64,000 nucleotides of DNA from Trinickia soli. GTDB lineage: Bacteria; Pseudomonadota; Gammaproteobacteria; Burkholderiales; Burkholderiaceae. A program made the position numbers and the translations under genes. Below are positions 8,824 to 17,617 of the stretch, one piece after another. The notes beneath the pieces were generated by a model, which saw only the letters and a program-made list of their open reading frames with translations, was not told the origin of the DNA and did not search any database. The stretch covers positions 62,001 through 126,000 of the forward strand of contig NZ_PNYB01000003.1 of the NCBI RefSeq assembly GCF_002879855.1. Direction: 5' to 3'. Each line of letters opens with the position of its first letter. Position 1 is the first letter of the stretch.

Positions 8824-9765
8824 ATGGACGCTAACGACATCGAGAACCTTTGGATTCACCTGCGCTGGCTGACGGTATTGGCCGAGCAAGGGTCATATAC
8901 GGCGGCGGCGGCCCGCCTGAACGTCAGCAAGGCGGCCATGAGTCAGCGCATCTCCGAGCTGGAGCGCGCAGCCGGCGTTCAGCTCGTCAAGCGTACGACC
9001 CGCAGCATCGGCTTGACCGAGGCGGGGCAACGCCTTGTCGAGAGCACGCGTGCGCAATACGACCAGATCGCCGCGGGCTTTTTCACCGTGAAGGAAATGT
9101 CGGGCGTGGCACGCGGGCTGATCCGCGTGACGGCGCCGGTGTCGCTCGCGCGCCAGCATCTGATACCGAACATGTCGAAGTTTCTGCGTGCCAACCCCGA
9201 AATCAAGGTACAGCTCGAGATGTCAGACCGACTGGCTTCGATTTCGACGGAAGGCTACGATCTGGCGATCCGACATAGCGAGCACGTCCCGGAGACGCAC
9301 GTGGCGTGGAAGCTTTGCGATACGCATTCGGTCATCGTCGCCACGCGCGCTTACCTCGAACGCCGGGGGCGGCCGCGTCACCCGTCCGACCTGCAGTCGC
9401 ATGATTGTCTGTTCTATCCACGGGCGGCCGGTCGCGGCGTCTGGACGTTCGAACCCAAGATTGCGCACAAGCCTTCCGAGGCGCCCATTGTCGTCACCGT
9501 CGATGGAAGTCTGTCGGCCAACAATAGCGAGGCATTGCGCGATGCAGCGATCGACGACCTCGGTATCGCCTTGCTGCCCGATTTCACGGCGCAGCATGCC
9601 GTGCGCGATGGACGGCTCGAAGTCCTGCTCGACGACTGGCGCCCGGTCGGGACCTTCGCAAGCCAGCTCTACGTCATCCGCCCTTACGCCCCGCAGGTCT
9701 CGCGAGCGGTATCGCTGTTGATCGCCTATCTTCGCGAAACGTTCGAGAAGGGATTCGTCTTCTGA
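8824..9765 (+). CDS. LysR-family transcriptional regulator (divergent from mmsA)
   Basis: 313 aa. The winged helix-turn-helix lies at about residues 8-66 (SYTAAAARLNVSKAAMSQRI, recognition helix AAMSQRISELE), followed by a helical linker and a periplasmic-binding-like effector domain with VRVTAP-type and LLPDFTA segments. The subgroup resembles CrgA/DmlR-like regulators with a short linker. ATG at 8824 gives the best family start; ATG at 8806 would add six residues. Effector unknown; methylmalonate semialdehyde or a valine catabolite is plausible from the divergent mmsA. Confidence 0.88.
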   Translation: MDANDIENLWIHLRWLTVLAEQGSYTAAAARLNVSKAAMSQRISELERAAGVQLVKRTTRSIGLTEAGQRLVESTRAQYDQIAAGFFTVKEMSGVARGLIRVTAPVSLARQHLIPNMSKFLRANPEIKVQLEMSDRLASISTEGYDLAIRHSEHVPETHVAWKLCDTHSVIVATRAYLERRGRPRHPSDLQSHDCLFYPRAAGRGVWTFEPKIAHKPSEAPIVVTVDGSLSANNSEALRDAAIDDLGIALLPDFTAQHAVRDGRLEVLLDDWRPVGTFASQLYVIRPYAPQVSRAVSLLIAYLRETFEKGFVF

Positions 9766-9780
9766 CGACTCGGCGGTGCG

Positions 9781-10740
9781 TTAATGAAGGCTTGATTCCG
9801 CGCTGCTCAGGGCGATCGCATCGCGCGCCGCCAGATGACTCGTCGCATGGGTTGCGCCATCGGCGTGCCAAGCGGATCCGTCGTGCGACATGGCAATGAA
9901 CGCGGCCATCGCCGACGACGGCAACACATCGTTGCGCCGGATGAATACGGTTTTGACGTTGGCGATCTCGGCCGGGATGCGATGAATGCTGAGGGCGCCC
10001 TTGAGATGACTCTGCTCGATGACCGTTCGCGGCAGCAACGTCACACCCATGCCCGATGCCACGCAGGAAAGGATGCCGTCGAGCGTTCCCATCTCCATCA
10101 CTTCGTTCGGCACCAGTCCGGTTTGATGGAACCAGCGCTCGAGCGTCGAGCGGTAAAAGCAACCCGTGCGAAAGACGAGCACCGTCTGCTTTGCAATCAC
10201 CTGCGCGACCTCGGAGAGCGATTGATAATCGCGGCTGCTCGCGACGACGAGTTCCTCCTCGAACAACTCCTCCTGGACCAGCGCGGCATTGCGCTGAAAG
10301 CCGCCGATGAAAGCGCCGTCGAGCCGATAGTCTTCAACGGCTTTGACAAGCGCGGCGGTCGTGTCCGTCGCCAGCGACAACCTGACCGCCGGGTATTTTT
10401 CACGGTATCGCGTCAGCACAGGGGGGAGGCGAATGGCAGCGGTCGTTTCCATCGACCCCAAACGTAACGGGCCCGCGGGCGCAGCGCTCGCCAGCAACGC
10501 CGTGCGGCTTTCTTCAGTCAACTGAAGAATTCGCCGCGCATACCCGAGAAACGTCTGCCCCGCCAACGTGAGCACGATCCCGCTTTTTTTGCGGACGAAG
10601 AATTGCTGACCCAGCTCGCTTTCGAGCTCTTTGATTCGCATCGTGACGTTCGACTGAACCGTGTGGACCTTCTCGGCCGCCGCGGTAAAGCTGCCGCATT
10701 CGACCACGGCACAAAACATTTTCAATTGACGCATTTCCAC
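9781..10740 (-). CDS. LysR-family transcriptional regulator
   Basis: 319 aa. The N-terminal winged HTH is MRQLKMFCAVVECGSFTAAA with recognition segment VQSNVTMRIKELE. The effector domain includes LRLGSMETTAAIRLP and GMGVTLLPR, as in the PtrR/CysB-like side of the family. It ends 15 bases from the end of the previous, convergent LysR gene and diverges from the cytochrome b561-like/nitronate monooxygenase pair, its probable target. The last ~30 residues form an atypical Ala/His/Ser-rich tail. Confidence 0.88.
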   Translation of the reverse strand: MEMRQLKMFCAVVECGSFTAAAEKVHTVQSNVTMRIKELESELGQQFFVRKKSGIVLTLAGQTFLGYARRILQLTEESRTALLASAAPAGPLRLGSMETTAAIRLPPVLTRYREKYPAVRLSLATDTTAALVKAVEDYRLDGAFIGGFQRNAALVQEELFEEELVVASSRDYQSLSEVAQVIAKQTVLVFRTGCFYRSTLERWFHQTGLVPNEVMEMGTLDGILSCVASGMGVTLLPRTVIEQSHLKGALSIHRIPAEIANVKTVFIRRNDVLPSSAMAAFIAMSHDGSAWHADGATHATSHLAARDAIALSSAESSLH

Positions 10741-10910
10741 GGCTGCCTCCCACGAATCATCGTCAGTGCTGGTTCATGAAGCAGATCATCACTCTACACA
10801 ATCGATAGCGCACAGAATAACTGCGTAAACCCTCATCGGGTGGGGCTCTTTTTTGTTGCACTGGCACATAGGTCACCGCTGAAGGCCGGTGCGACGCCCT
10901 CATCCCATCG

Positions 10911-10927
10911 AATCACTATTCGTGATT
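10911..10927. promoter_or_regulatory. Candidate LysR box (T-N11-A dyad)
   Basis: Perfect dyad AATCAC-TATTC-GTGATT (arms 10911-10916 and 10922-10927) containing a T-N11-A core, with a further half-site TTAATCAC at about 10931-10938. It lies in the 345-base gap (10741-11085) between the divergent LysR gene and the b561-like gene; that gap holds no other gene that I can support. Confidence 0.55.
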
Positions 10928-11085
10928 CCATTAATCACAAATATTCATTTGATGCGATGACGAGTGCGCCCTATTGTCCAGCCATAAGCGACGGCTGCTC
11001 GGCAAACCGCCGCGCGCGAAAACAGACATCGACGTATCCGGCTGTGACTTCATTCATACGATCGGATAACTTCCCTGGAGGTGAC

Positions 11086-11691
11086 ATGCAACAAACCGCC
11101 GCATCCCATGTGCAGCGTTCCTCGCCTGATGGCAACCGCAAGCCCGCGACGGCGCTTCGAGACAACGGCTTGCGGTTTTCGCCGGTCACCATCGCGCTGC
11201 ATTGGCTCGTGGCCGCATTGGTGCTCTCGATCATCGCGATCGAACTCATCGGGCTCGTGCGGCCTGACGCCGATCTTGCGAGGTTCGCGAATCTGCTGGG
11301 CGCCCTGCTCTTTCCCGTCTCCGTTTACCGATTTTGGGCGAGAGTCACCTCGTACCATCCCCTACCGCTCGGCACACCCAATCCTGTCGAGGTGATCGTG
11401 AGCCGCTCCGTTGCAGTGGGGTTGGCGCTCGCCATGGTGCTTCTTCCGATTGCGGCGTGGCTCTGGAAATCCGCTGCGAATATTCCACTGGAGCTCCCCG
11501 GCGGCTATGTCATCCCTGCGTTGATAGCGCCGGACCGCGCGGCGGCGGGCGTGTTACGCGTCCTGTTCGACGTTGGTAGCTCCGCGTTTCTTCTCGGCCT
11601 CGCGCTTCATCTGTTTGGCGCGCTCAAGAACCATTTCGTGCTGAAAAACGATGTCTTGAAGCGCATGCTCGGAAAACACGTGGAACTCTAA
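11086..11691 (+). CDS. Cytochrome b561-like membrane protein lacking one heme ligand pair
   Basis: 201 aa with four predicted transmembrane helices (about 36-57, 67-86, 105-127, 158-180), as in di-heme cytochrome b561/CybB superoxide oxidases. His39 (IALHWL) and His175 (LALHLF) match the TM1/TM4 heme ligands. The positions matching the TM2 and TM3 ligands are Asn69 and Phe161, so one heme site appears lost. ATG at 11086 follows CTGGAGGTG. The stop lies one base before the start of the downstream flavoenzyme gene, implying translational coupling and possibly an electron-transfer link. Confidence 0.8.
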   Translation: MQQTAASHVQRSSPDGNRKPATALRDNGLRFSPVTIALHWLVAALVLSIIAIELIGLVRPDADLARFANLLGALLFPVSVYRFWARVTSYHPLPLGTPNPVEVIVSRSVAVGLALAMVLLPIAAWLWKSAANIPLELPGGYVIPALIAPDRAAAGVLRVLFDVGSSAFLLGLALHLFGALKNHFVLKNDVLKRMLGKHVEL

Positions 11692-11692
11692 G

Positions 11693-12727
11693 ATGATGAT
11701 CGACTTCAATCGTGCATACGCAGGCAACGCGCTTACCCGCCTTTGCGGCGTCAAATATCCGATCCTGCTTGCCGGTATGGCGGCTATATCAGGACCCAGG
11801 CTGGTCGCGGCGGTATCGAACGCGGGCGGCATGGGTACATTGGGCGGCCTGCGGTTGCCTCCCGCGATGCTGCGTCAATGGATACGAGAAACCCGGGAGT
11901 TGACCGACCAGCCGTTCGGCGTCAACCTCGTGCCGTCGTTCGGCGGCCCCGACGTTTTCGAAGCGCAGGTCCAAGTCGTATTGCGCGAAAAGGTCCATGC
12001 GTTGTCGCTTTTCTATGCCGAAGACTACCCGGACGTGATCACACGCGCGAAAGACGCAGGCATGGTCGTCATGGTGCAAGTCGGCTCGGTTGCCCTTGCG
12101 AGGCTCGCACTCGAACGCGGCGCCGACATCGTCATCGCTCAAGGCAGCGAGAGCGGCGGGCATCTGAATAAAGGGACGATTTCGTTGCTTTCGTTGCTGC
12201 CCGCGATCGTGGACATCGCGGGCGGGCGGCCCGTCGTCGGCGCGGGCGGAATCACGCATCGTGGCGACGTGGCCGCGGTGATGAGCGCCGGTGCCGCAGG
12301 CGTGCTCGTGGGCACCGCGTTCGTCGCATGCGACGAGTCGAACGCGCATCCGCTCTATAAGCAAAAGATTGTCGACGCAACCGTCGACGACACCGAGTAT
12401 CGAACCGGCTACTCGTTCGGCTGGAAATACGGCACGCCCCACCGCGTCATTCCGAACCGAGACAAATGGAATCTGCTGCGATTCGTCGGCGGCGGAGCGA
12501 GGGCCATCGACAAACCGAGGATGGCGCAAAAGCTGTCGCTCTACGCCGGGCAAGGTGTGGGCAAGGTCACGCAGATCATGCCGGCCGCCGCACGCGTGGC
12601 CGAACTCGCGGCAGGGCTGACATCCGCGACGGCGCAGGCCCGTCTGCAAGACGACTGCGCAGTGCAGGCACCGGCCCTGCCGCGGATCGTGGAAGCGGGG
12701 TCCAGCGAGGAACTGGTTCGGCTGTGA
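11693..12727 (+). CDS. Nitronate monooxygenase-like FMN enzyme
   Basis: 344 aa, TIM-barrel flavoenzyme of the 2-nitropropane dioxygenase/NMO family. It starts with the substrate-strand motif KYPILLAGMAAISGPRLVAA and has the GGMGTLGG loop, candidate catalytic His157 in GSESGGHLNKG, and the FMN-phosphate motif AGGITHRGD plus GAAGVLVGTAF. The usual GGH-x-G is extended (GGHLNKG). Family members oxidise nitronates or act as enoyl reductases; which applies here is unclear. It starts one base after the b561-like stop (ATGATG, two possible starts). Confidence 0.85.
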   Translation: MMIDFNRAYAGNALTRLCGVKYPILLAGMAAISGPRLVAAVSNAGGMGTLGGLRLPPAMLRQWIRETRELTDQPFGVNLVPSFGGPDVFEAQVQVVLREKVHALSLFYAEDYPDVITRAKDAGMVVMVQVGSVALARLALERGADIVIAQGSESGGHLNKGTISLLSLLPAIVDIAGGRPVVGAGGITHRGDVAAVMSAGAAGVLVGTAFVACDESNAHPLYKQKIVDATVDDTEYRTGYSFGWKYGTPHRVIPNRDKWNLLRFVGGGARAIDKPRMAQKLSLYAGQGVGKVTQIMPAAARVAELAAGLTSATAQARLQDDCAVQAPALPRIVEAGSSEELVRL

Positions 12728-12800
12728 AGGCTCTGCCCGACCCGGGCGACCGCTCCTGGGTCGAACAAGGATGCGCTTATCGTTACTCGACGCGTGCGGG

Positions 12801-13193
12801 TCAACCTGGCTGGCGATACACGGCGCACAGCTTGTTGCCATCGGGATCGCGCAGATAGGCGAGATAAAAGCCGCTTCCCTTGGCGCCGCGCCAGCCGGGC
12901 GGATCTTCGACCGATTCGCCGCCGTTGGCGACGCCGGCAGCATGCCAGCGATCGACCTCTTCGGTCGATTGGCAGGTAAAGCCGACGGTGCCGCCATTCG
13001 CTTGCGTAGCGAGCTGACCGTCACGCGGCTCGGTGATGAAAAAAGCGGCGCCTCGCGCCCGATAAACATAGCGCCGGCGCGCGCCGAGCTCGTCGATGCG
13101 ACCTTCGCCCATACCAAGCGCGCCCAGCACGGCATCGTAAAACCGCTTCGCTTGCTCCAGGTCGTTTGAGCCGACCACTACATGACTGAACAT
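12801..13193 (-). CDS. VOC-family protein (lactoylglutathione lyase-like)
   Basis: 130 aa. The paired beta-alpha-beta-beta-beta modules begin FSHVVVGSNDLEQAKRFYDA and close with YLAYLRDPDGNKLCAVYR, the usual glyoxalase-like ending. His4 and the C-terminal region provide possible metal ligands. It is the common Burkholderiales VOC type annotated as glyoxalase or bleomycin-resistance-like; no substrate can be assigned. It converges with the nitronate monooxygenase gene. Confidence 0.87.
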   Translation of the reverse strand: MFSHVVVGSNDLEQAKRFYDAVLGALGMGEGRIDELGARRRYVYRARGAAFFITEPRDGQLATQANGGTVGFTCQSTEEVDRWHAAGVANGGESVEDPPGWRGAKGSGFYLAYLRDPDGNKLCAVYRQPG

Positions 13194-13284
13194 GGTGTGT
13201 TGAATCCCCCAAAAGCAATGCCCCGTGAGTCGGGGCCGAGCAATATGAACGCCGCTTGCACGCTGCTTTAACGCGGCTTCAACG

Positions 13285-14034
13285 CTACTGCGGCGCGATT
13301 TCGCGACCGAACTCCTCCAACTCGCGAATCAGGCTTTGCGCCGCCATCGAGACCAGCGCACCGCCTTTCTCCCTCGACGCCTGCGCCGGATCGGAACCCA
13401 TGCGCCCATCGGGAAAGCGTGCGCGAAAGTCCCGCGCTTCGCGAATCGGACCCGATGGTGCAATCCGGGGCGTGTAGCTTGCCGTCTTGATGGTCTCGGG
13501 AAGCGCCCATTGCGTGATGGCGATCTCCGATGGCGTTGCGTGCGAACCATGCCCCTCGGGAAACTGCTCGCGCGCCAGTTCGCCGACACCTTCCAGATCC
13601 CACCAGTTGCGCAGCTTCAATGCGAAGCCGAGCCGACGGTTCGCGAAACTGGCCTCGGCGTAGATCTCCGAGAACGCCGCTTCGATCGATGCAATGTTGC
13701 CGCCGTGGCCGTTCAAAAACAAAATCTGCTCGAAGCCGTGAACCGCCAGCGAGCGCACCCAGTCGCCAATCGCCGCAATGAACGTCGACGGACGCAGCGA
13801 GATCGTTCCCGCGAATCCCAGGTGATGTTGCGCCATACCGATGTTGAAGGTGGGTGCAACCAGGATATCCGCGCTCTGATGCGCCTCGCGCGCGATGATT
13901 TCCGGGCAGAGCCAGTCGGTGCCGAGCAAGCCGGTCGGCCCATGCTGTTCGTTGGAACCGATCGGCACGACGATCGAGCGGCTGCGCTGCAGGTATTGCT
14001 CGATTTCGGCCCATGTCGATAGATGTAAAAGCAT
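13285..14034 (-). CDS. Creatininase-superfamily amidohydrolase
   Basis: 249 aa from Met-Leu-Leu-His (14034; AGAGAGAA upstream). The PF02633 metal motif appears as Glu29, His31 and Asp40 (IGSNEQHGPTGLLGTD) and His110 in LNGHGGN. Residue 112 is Gly where true creatininase has Glu, the form seen in MftE and other diverse superfamily peptidases or amidohydrolases, so creatinine is not the likely substrate. It lies directly downstream of an MFS carboxylate transporter on the same strand, and together they look like an uptake and hydrolysis unit. Confidence 0.85.
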   Translation of the reverse strand: MLLHLSTWAEIEQYLQRSRSIVVPIGSNEQHGPTGLLGTDWLCPEIIAREAHQSADILVAPTFNIGMAQHHLGFAGTISLRPSTFIAAIGDWVRSLAVHGFEQILFLNGHGGNIASIEAAFSEIYAEASFANRRLGFALKLRNWWDLEGVGELAREQFPEGHGSHATPSEIAITQWALPETIKTASYTPRIAPSGPIREARDFRARFPDGRMGSDPAQASREKGGALVSMAAQSLIRELEEFGREIAPQ

Positions 14035-14172
14035 GTCGTTCTCTCTTTCGCCGCATGCTGTCTGAACGCGGCACGTTGGTTGAACTGCAATCTGCAATGG
14101 TTCGACCCGCCGTTGGCAACGAGGGTCGAAAAGCCTTTCGCTTACGGTTTGATCAATGCGCGGCACGCAGCC

Positions 14173-15468
14173 TCATGACCTTACCTCCGATGGGAGCCTG
14201 TTTGCGACGAGCATCACGGCGCCGCAGCATGCCAGAGCGGCAACGATGAGAAGCCCGAGATGAAGATTTCCGGTTGCCATCTTGGCCCAGCCGATGATGG
14301 CCGGCCCCCAGAATCCACCCGACAGGCCAATTGTATTGATCAACGCGATCCCGCCTGCTGCCGCATCGCCTTTGATGTACTGCGCGGGAATCGCCCAAAA
14401 CACGGTATAGGCCATCCACAGCCCCGTCGTGGCGAAGGTGAGCAAGACCAGCGCCGCGATCAAATGCCCATCGGCAAAAACGCACAGCGAAAGCAGCACT
14501 GCAGCGAGTATCGCCGGCACCGAACTGTGATAGCGCCTTTCACCACAAACATCCGATCGACGACCGATGACGTACATGCCCACCGCGGCGCCGACGTAGG
14601 GGATCGCCGTATACCAGCCAAGCAGTATCGTATCGTTGACGCCCTCCGATTTGACGATGGTCGGCAGCCAGAAGCTCAGCGCGTAAATCGAAGCGATGAT
14701 GCAAAAGTACGCGCACGCGAGCAGATAAACCTTTGGGTTGCGCAGGACAGCCTTGAACGAATGCCCTTCTCTGCTGTGTGCCGTGTCGAGCTCAGCTTGA
14801 AGCAAGCGCTTTTCCTCATCGCTGAGCCAGCCGGCCTGCGAGGGACGATCCGACAGAACGTATAGTGTCAGCACGCCCAGCGCGACGCACGGCACGCCTT
14901 CAACAAGAAACATCCATTGCCAGCCCGCAAGACCACCGACACCGGCGAGCGAGGTCATCAGCCACGCCGAAACCGGGCCGCCGACGATTCCGCCGATCGG
15001 GCCGGCCAAAAAAACGATCGCGATGGCGCGGGCCATGCGTGACGGACCGTACCAGCGCGACAGATAGAAGATCATGCCCGGTGCGAAACCGGCTTCGAAG
15101 ATTCCAAGCAAGAAGCGCATGGCGTAGAACGTCCGGACGTCGCGCACGAACAGCGTGCAGGCCGACGTGATCCCCCACAGCACGAGGATCCGACAAAATG
15201 TTTTACGCGCGCCGACTCTGGGCAGCATGAGATTGCTCGGCAGTTCGAATAGCACATAGCCCAGGAAGAAAATGCCGGCGCCCACGCCATATGCCGCATC
15301 GGAAAAGCCAAGGGCGCTTTGCATCTGCAATTTGGCAAAGCCGACATTGACCCGGTCCATATACGCAAACAAATAACAAATCAGCAAAAACGGCAGAAGC
15401 CGCCAGTTGAGTCTGTCGTAGAGCGCGCGGTGCTCGCTCCCGGCGATTGCCGTCTGAATGGTTGCCAT
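14173..15468 (-). CDS. MFS transporter, anion:cation symporter family
   Basis: 431 aa from Met-Ala-Thr-Ile (15468). Twelve transmembrane segments of the ACS/ACS-phthalate type: DRLNWRLLPFLLICYLFAYM, then DRVNVGFAKLQM, the signature start of this family, GIFEAGFAPGMIFYLSRWY, and a central loop at about 205-240 with SDEEKRLL. Members carry tartrate, glucarate, hydroxyphenylacetate or phthalate-like organic acids. It is followed at about 140 bases by the creatininase-superfamily gene and diverges from a LysR gene. Confidence 0.9.
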   Translation of the reverse strand: MATIQTAIAGSEHRALYDRLNWRLLPFLLICYLFAYMDRVNVGFAKLQMQSALGFSDAAYGVGAGIFFLGYVLFELPSNLMLPRVGARKTFCRILVLWGITSACTLFVRDVRTFYAMRFLLGIFEAGFAPGMIFYLSRWYGPSRMARAIAIVFLAGPIGGIVGGPVSAWLMTSLAGVGGLAGWQWMFLVEGVPCVALGVLTLYVLSDRPSQAGWLSDEEKRLLQAELDTAHSREGHSFKAVLRNPKVYLLACAYFCIIASIYALSFWLPTIVKSEGVNDTILLGWYTAIPYVGAAVGMYVIGRRSDVCGERRYHSSVPAILAAVLLSLCVFADGHLIAALVLLTFATTGLWMAYTVFWAIPAQYIKGDAAAGGIALINTIGLSGGFWGPAIIGWAKMATGNLHLGLLIVAALACCGAVMLVANRLPSEVRS

Positions 15469-15563
15469 GATCGTCTCCGGTTTCAGTTTTGAGTGCGGCG
15501 GTTTCGGTCCGTGAATCTTCGCGAAGCCCACTGGAACCAGCAAGAGCAACTAAGTTCACGTTG

Positions 15564-15582
15564 CGTTGCTCGTAGAGCAACG
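15564..15582. promoter_or_regulatory. Candidate LysR operator upstream of the MFS gene
   Basis: Perfect palindrome CGTTGCTC-GTA-GAGCAACG (arms 15564-15571 and 15575-15582) with a T-N11-A core, plus a third half-site GAGCAAC at 15544-15550. It is centred between the divergent MFS and LysR genes, as expected for an autoregulated LysR system. Confidence 0.65.
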
Positions 15583-15655
15583 GCTACGATGGCGACGAGC
15601 GATGCGCCGTGACGGGCGTGAAGCGAGCATTCGACAGCGCGAGGGGACGACCGAC

Positions 15656-16591
15656 ATGCGGGAGATCAATCAACAACGCCTGCGATATTTTTATGAAGTA
15701 TTGACGCACGGCACGATTCGAGGGGCGGCGGACCACCTCAATACGTCGCCCTCGGTGGTGACCCGGCAGATCAAGTTGCTCGAAGATGAACTGGGCGCGA
15801 TGTTGTTCGAGCGGCAAGCCCGCGGCGTCAAACCGACGGAGGCGGCCGCGCATCTGCTTGAGTTTTGGAGGGGGTACCGCTCGCACCAGGAGAAGCTGGA
15901 AGATCAGCTTCACGCGTTGAAGGGACTCCGGCAGGGGCATGTGCAGCTTGCCATCAGCGAAGGCTATGTCGATGCGCTCATCGACGAGGTGCTGACACCT
16001 TTCTGCGCGCGATATCCCGAGTTGAGCATCGGGATGCAAAGCCTGGGTGTTGACGACATCCTGAACGAGGTCGCCGAGAGCCGCGCGCATATCGGCCTTG
16101 CCTATAACCCGCCGCCACATGATCGCGTCGAATATCGTGCGACTTCATCGCAGCCCGTGGTGATGCTCGTTCGGCCCGGGCATCCGCTGGCGCTCCGGGG
16201 TGGCGCGGCCACGATCGAGGATCTACTCGCCTACCCGCTTGCGTTGATGCCGGCTACGTTCGGCATCGGGCATGCCGCGAAAATGCTCGCGTTCGCCGAG
16301 AACATCGAGATCCGCCCGACGCTCACCACGAATTCGCTGACTGCACTGAAGCGCATCGTCGCGTCCGGGAACTTCGTGACGCTCATTGGCGAATTTGCCG
16401 CGTACCGGGAGATCGCTTCGGGCGAGTTGACCATCGTGCCGATCGACCACCCTTTGTTCCGAGGCGCCAAGGCAAGACTCGTCGTCAAGTCGGGCCGCCC
16501 GCTCGTTGCCGCGGCGCAAGAGCTGCTCGATTGGATCTTGAGTCGCATGAGCATGTTCGAGAACGCGGATGATGGCGCGGTACGGCCTTGA
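15656..16591 (+). CDS. LysR-family transcriptional regulator (divergent from MFS)
   Basis: 311 aa from ATG 15656 (Met-Arg-Glu-Ile-Asn). Winged [23 protein letters not shown] with recognition helix [13 protein letters not shown]; effector domain with [13 protein letters not shown] and a C-terminal LVVKSGRPL strand. It diverges from the MFS/creatininase-superfamily pair, its likely target. The ligand is probably the transported compound (inference). Confidence 0.88.
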   Translation: MREINQQRLRYFYEVLTHGTIRGAADHLNTSPSVVTRQIKLLEDELGAMLFERQARGVKPTEAAAHLLEFWRGYRSHQEKLEDQLHALKGLRQGHVQLAISEGYVDALIDEVLTPFCARYPELSIGMQSLGVDDILNEVAESRAHIGLAYNPPPHDRVEYRATSSQPVVMLVRPGHPLALRGGAATIEDLLAYPLALMPATFGIGHAAKMLAFAENIEIRPTLTTNSLTALKRIVASGNFVTLIGEFAAYREIASGELTIVPIDHPLFRGAKARLVVKSGRPLVAAAQELLDWILSRMSMFENADDGAVRP

Positions 16592-16719
16592 CCGATGCCC
16601 TGCTTTTCAAGGAAGGCGGGCGCGGGCGCTATGAGGGCGAAGCGCGGGTTGAGCTGAGAACCGTCGCTTGTCCGCTGGGCGTTCGTTCGGTGAACTAAGT
16701 TTTCGTTACGGGGGCTGCT

Positions 16720-17019
16720 ATGAAAAAAGAGGTGACGGCCGAGGATAGGTTTGAAGAGGTGTCCCGTATGGTGATGGCGCTTAAAGGCATCGCCTACGGG
16801 GCATCCGTGGCGTCAGACCATTCGGTTACGAATGAGGGGCTTGCCATATCCGGGTTCAGCGGGGGCGTGCAGGTGATCTGCGAGGTGCTGGAGGAGCGGA
16901 TGGAACTGCTTTGGCAAGCGATGTCGGCTGAGAAAGCGGATGCGGAAGATAGTTCGCAGTCCGAAGTTTCGCATGCGAAAGCTGAGAGTGGTTCGCATGC
17001 GGTACTTGCCGCAGCGTAG
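16720..17019 (+). CDS. Small hypothetical protein
   Basis: 99 aa starting KKEVTAEDRFEEVSRM. It has no signal peptide or membrane helix; two amphipathic helices (about 8-32 and 50-75, CEVLEERMELLWQAM) flank a Gly/Ser-rich middle, and the tail is acidic and Ser/Ala-rich. It is followed by a strong intrinsic terminator, which supports real expression. It sits at the left border of a decayed accessory region. Family not recognised. Confidence 0.6.
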   Translation: MKKEVTAEDRFEEVSRMVMALKGIAYGASVASDHSVTNEGLAISGFSGGVQVICEVLEERMELLWQAMSAEKADAEDSSQSEVSHAKAESGSHAVLAAA

Positions 17020-17056
17020 AATACGCGACGCGTGAGGACAGACGAAGTAGGTAGCG

Positions 17057-17086
17057 GGCCGGTCAAGTGCGACCGGCCTTTTTTTT
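17057..17086 (+). terminator. Intrinsic terminator
   Basis: Perfect 8-bp hairpin GGCCGGTC/GACCGGCC (17057-17064, 17071-17078) with a 6-base loop and then eight Ts (17079-17086), 37 bases after the stop of the 99-aa gene. Textbook rho-independent terminator. Confidence 0.92.
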
Positions 17087-17089
17087 GTT

Positions 17090-17449
17090 CGGCGCGGGCT
17101 ATTCGAGCGACCAACGGCCTCAGCGTGGCCGCTTCCATCATATCGAGGGTCAAGAGTCGTCCACTTAGCGCCTCTCTGGCGCTCGCGCTGGACGGCGATT
17201 TCAGCGTGGTCCAAAGAAACTGTCCGGTTCCCATTGTGACGGAAGGTATGTAGTAAGCGATGTCGAAGTCGCTAATGTCGACGTTAAAGCGCTGCGCCCA
17301 TATGTGCATGATTTCCACAATCCGCTTGGGGTTCCAATCGAGGTCGTGGTGCAGGTCATATCGCGCGTAAGCGCCTCGTCGATCCCAAGCGGAGATCGGC
17401 CGCGCATTTCGCGAATGAACGTTCGAAGGTGAAACCACTCGTCAGCCAT
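17090..17449 (-). pseudogene. Frameshifted DUF1493-like gene
   Basis: Two adjacent minus-strand frames together look like a DUF1493 protein. Frame one starts at 17449 (MADEWFHLRTFIREMRGRSP, then LGIDEALTRD). Frame two carries on with DLHHDLDWNPKRIVEIMHIW and the family signature FNVDISDFDIAYYIPS. A one-base deletion near 17358 joins them. No in-frame stop occurs before the terminator of the opposite gene, so the 3' end is also damaged or displaced. DUF1493 proteins are small, acidic, often clustered with toxin or secretion genes, and of unproven function. Confidence 0.6.
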
Positions 17450-17617
17450 TACAGATAATCCTCTCTACGACGGATCTCTAGAATACATCGGGGGAGCTAT
17501 GCGGTTGGCGATGAGCGCGGTTGATTGGCGGTGCCTTAGCGGCTTGGCGTGTGAAATGCGGCATTCTTTGCGAGTCCAGCAGGCTTATCAACAACAACAT
17601 TTTCCGAGGAATTTTTT

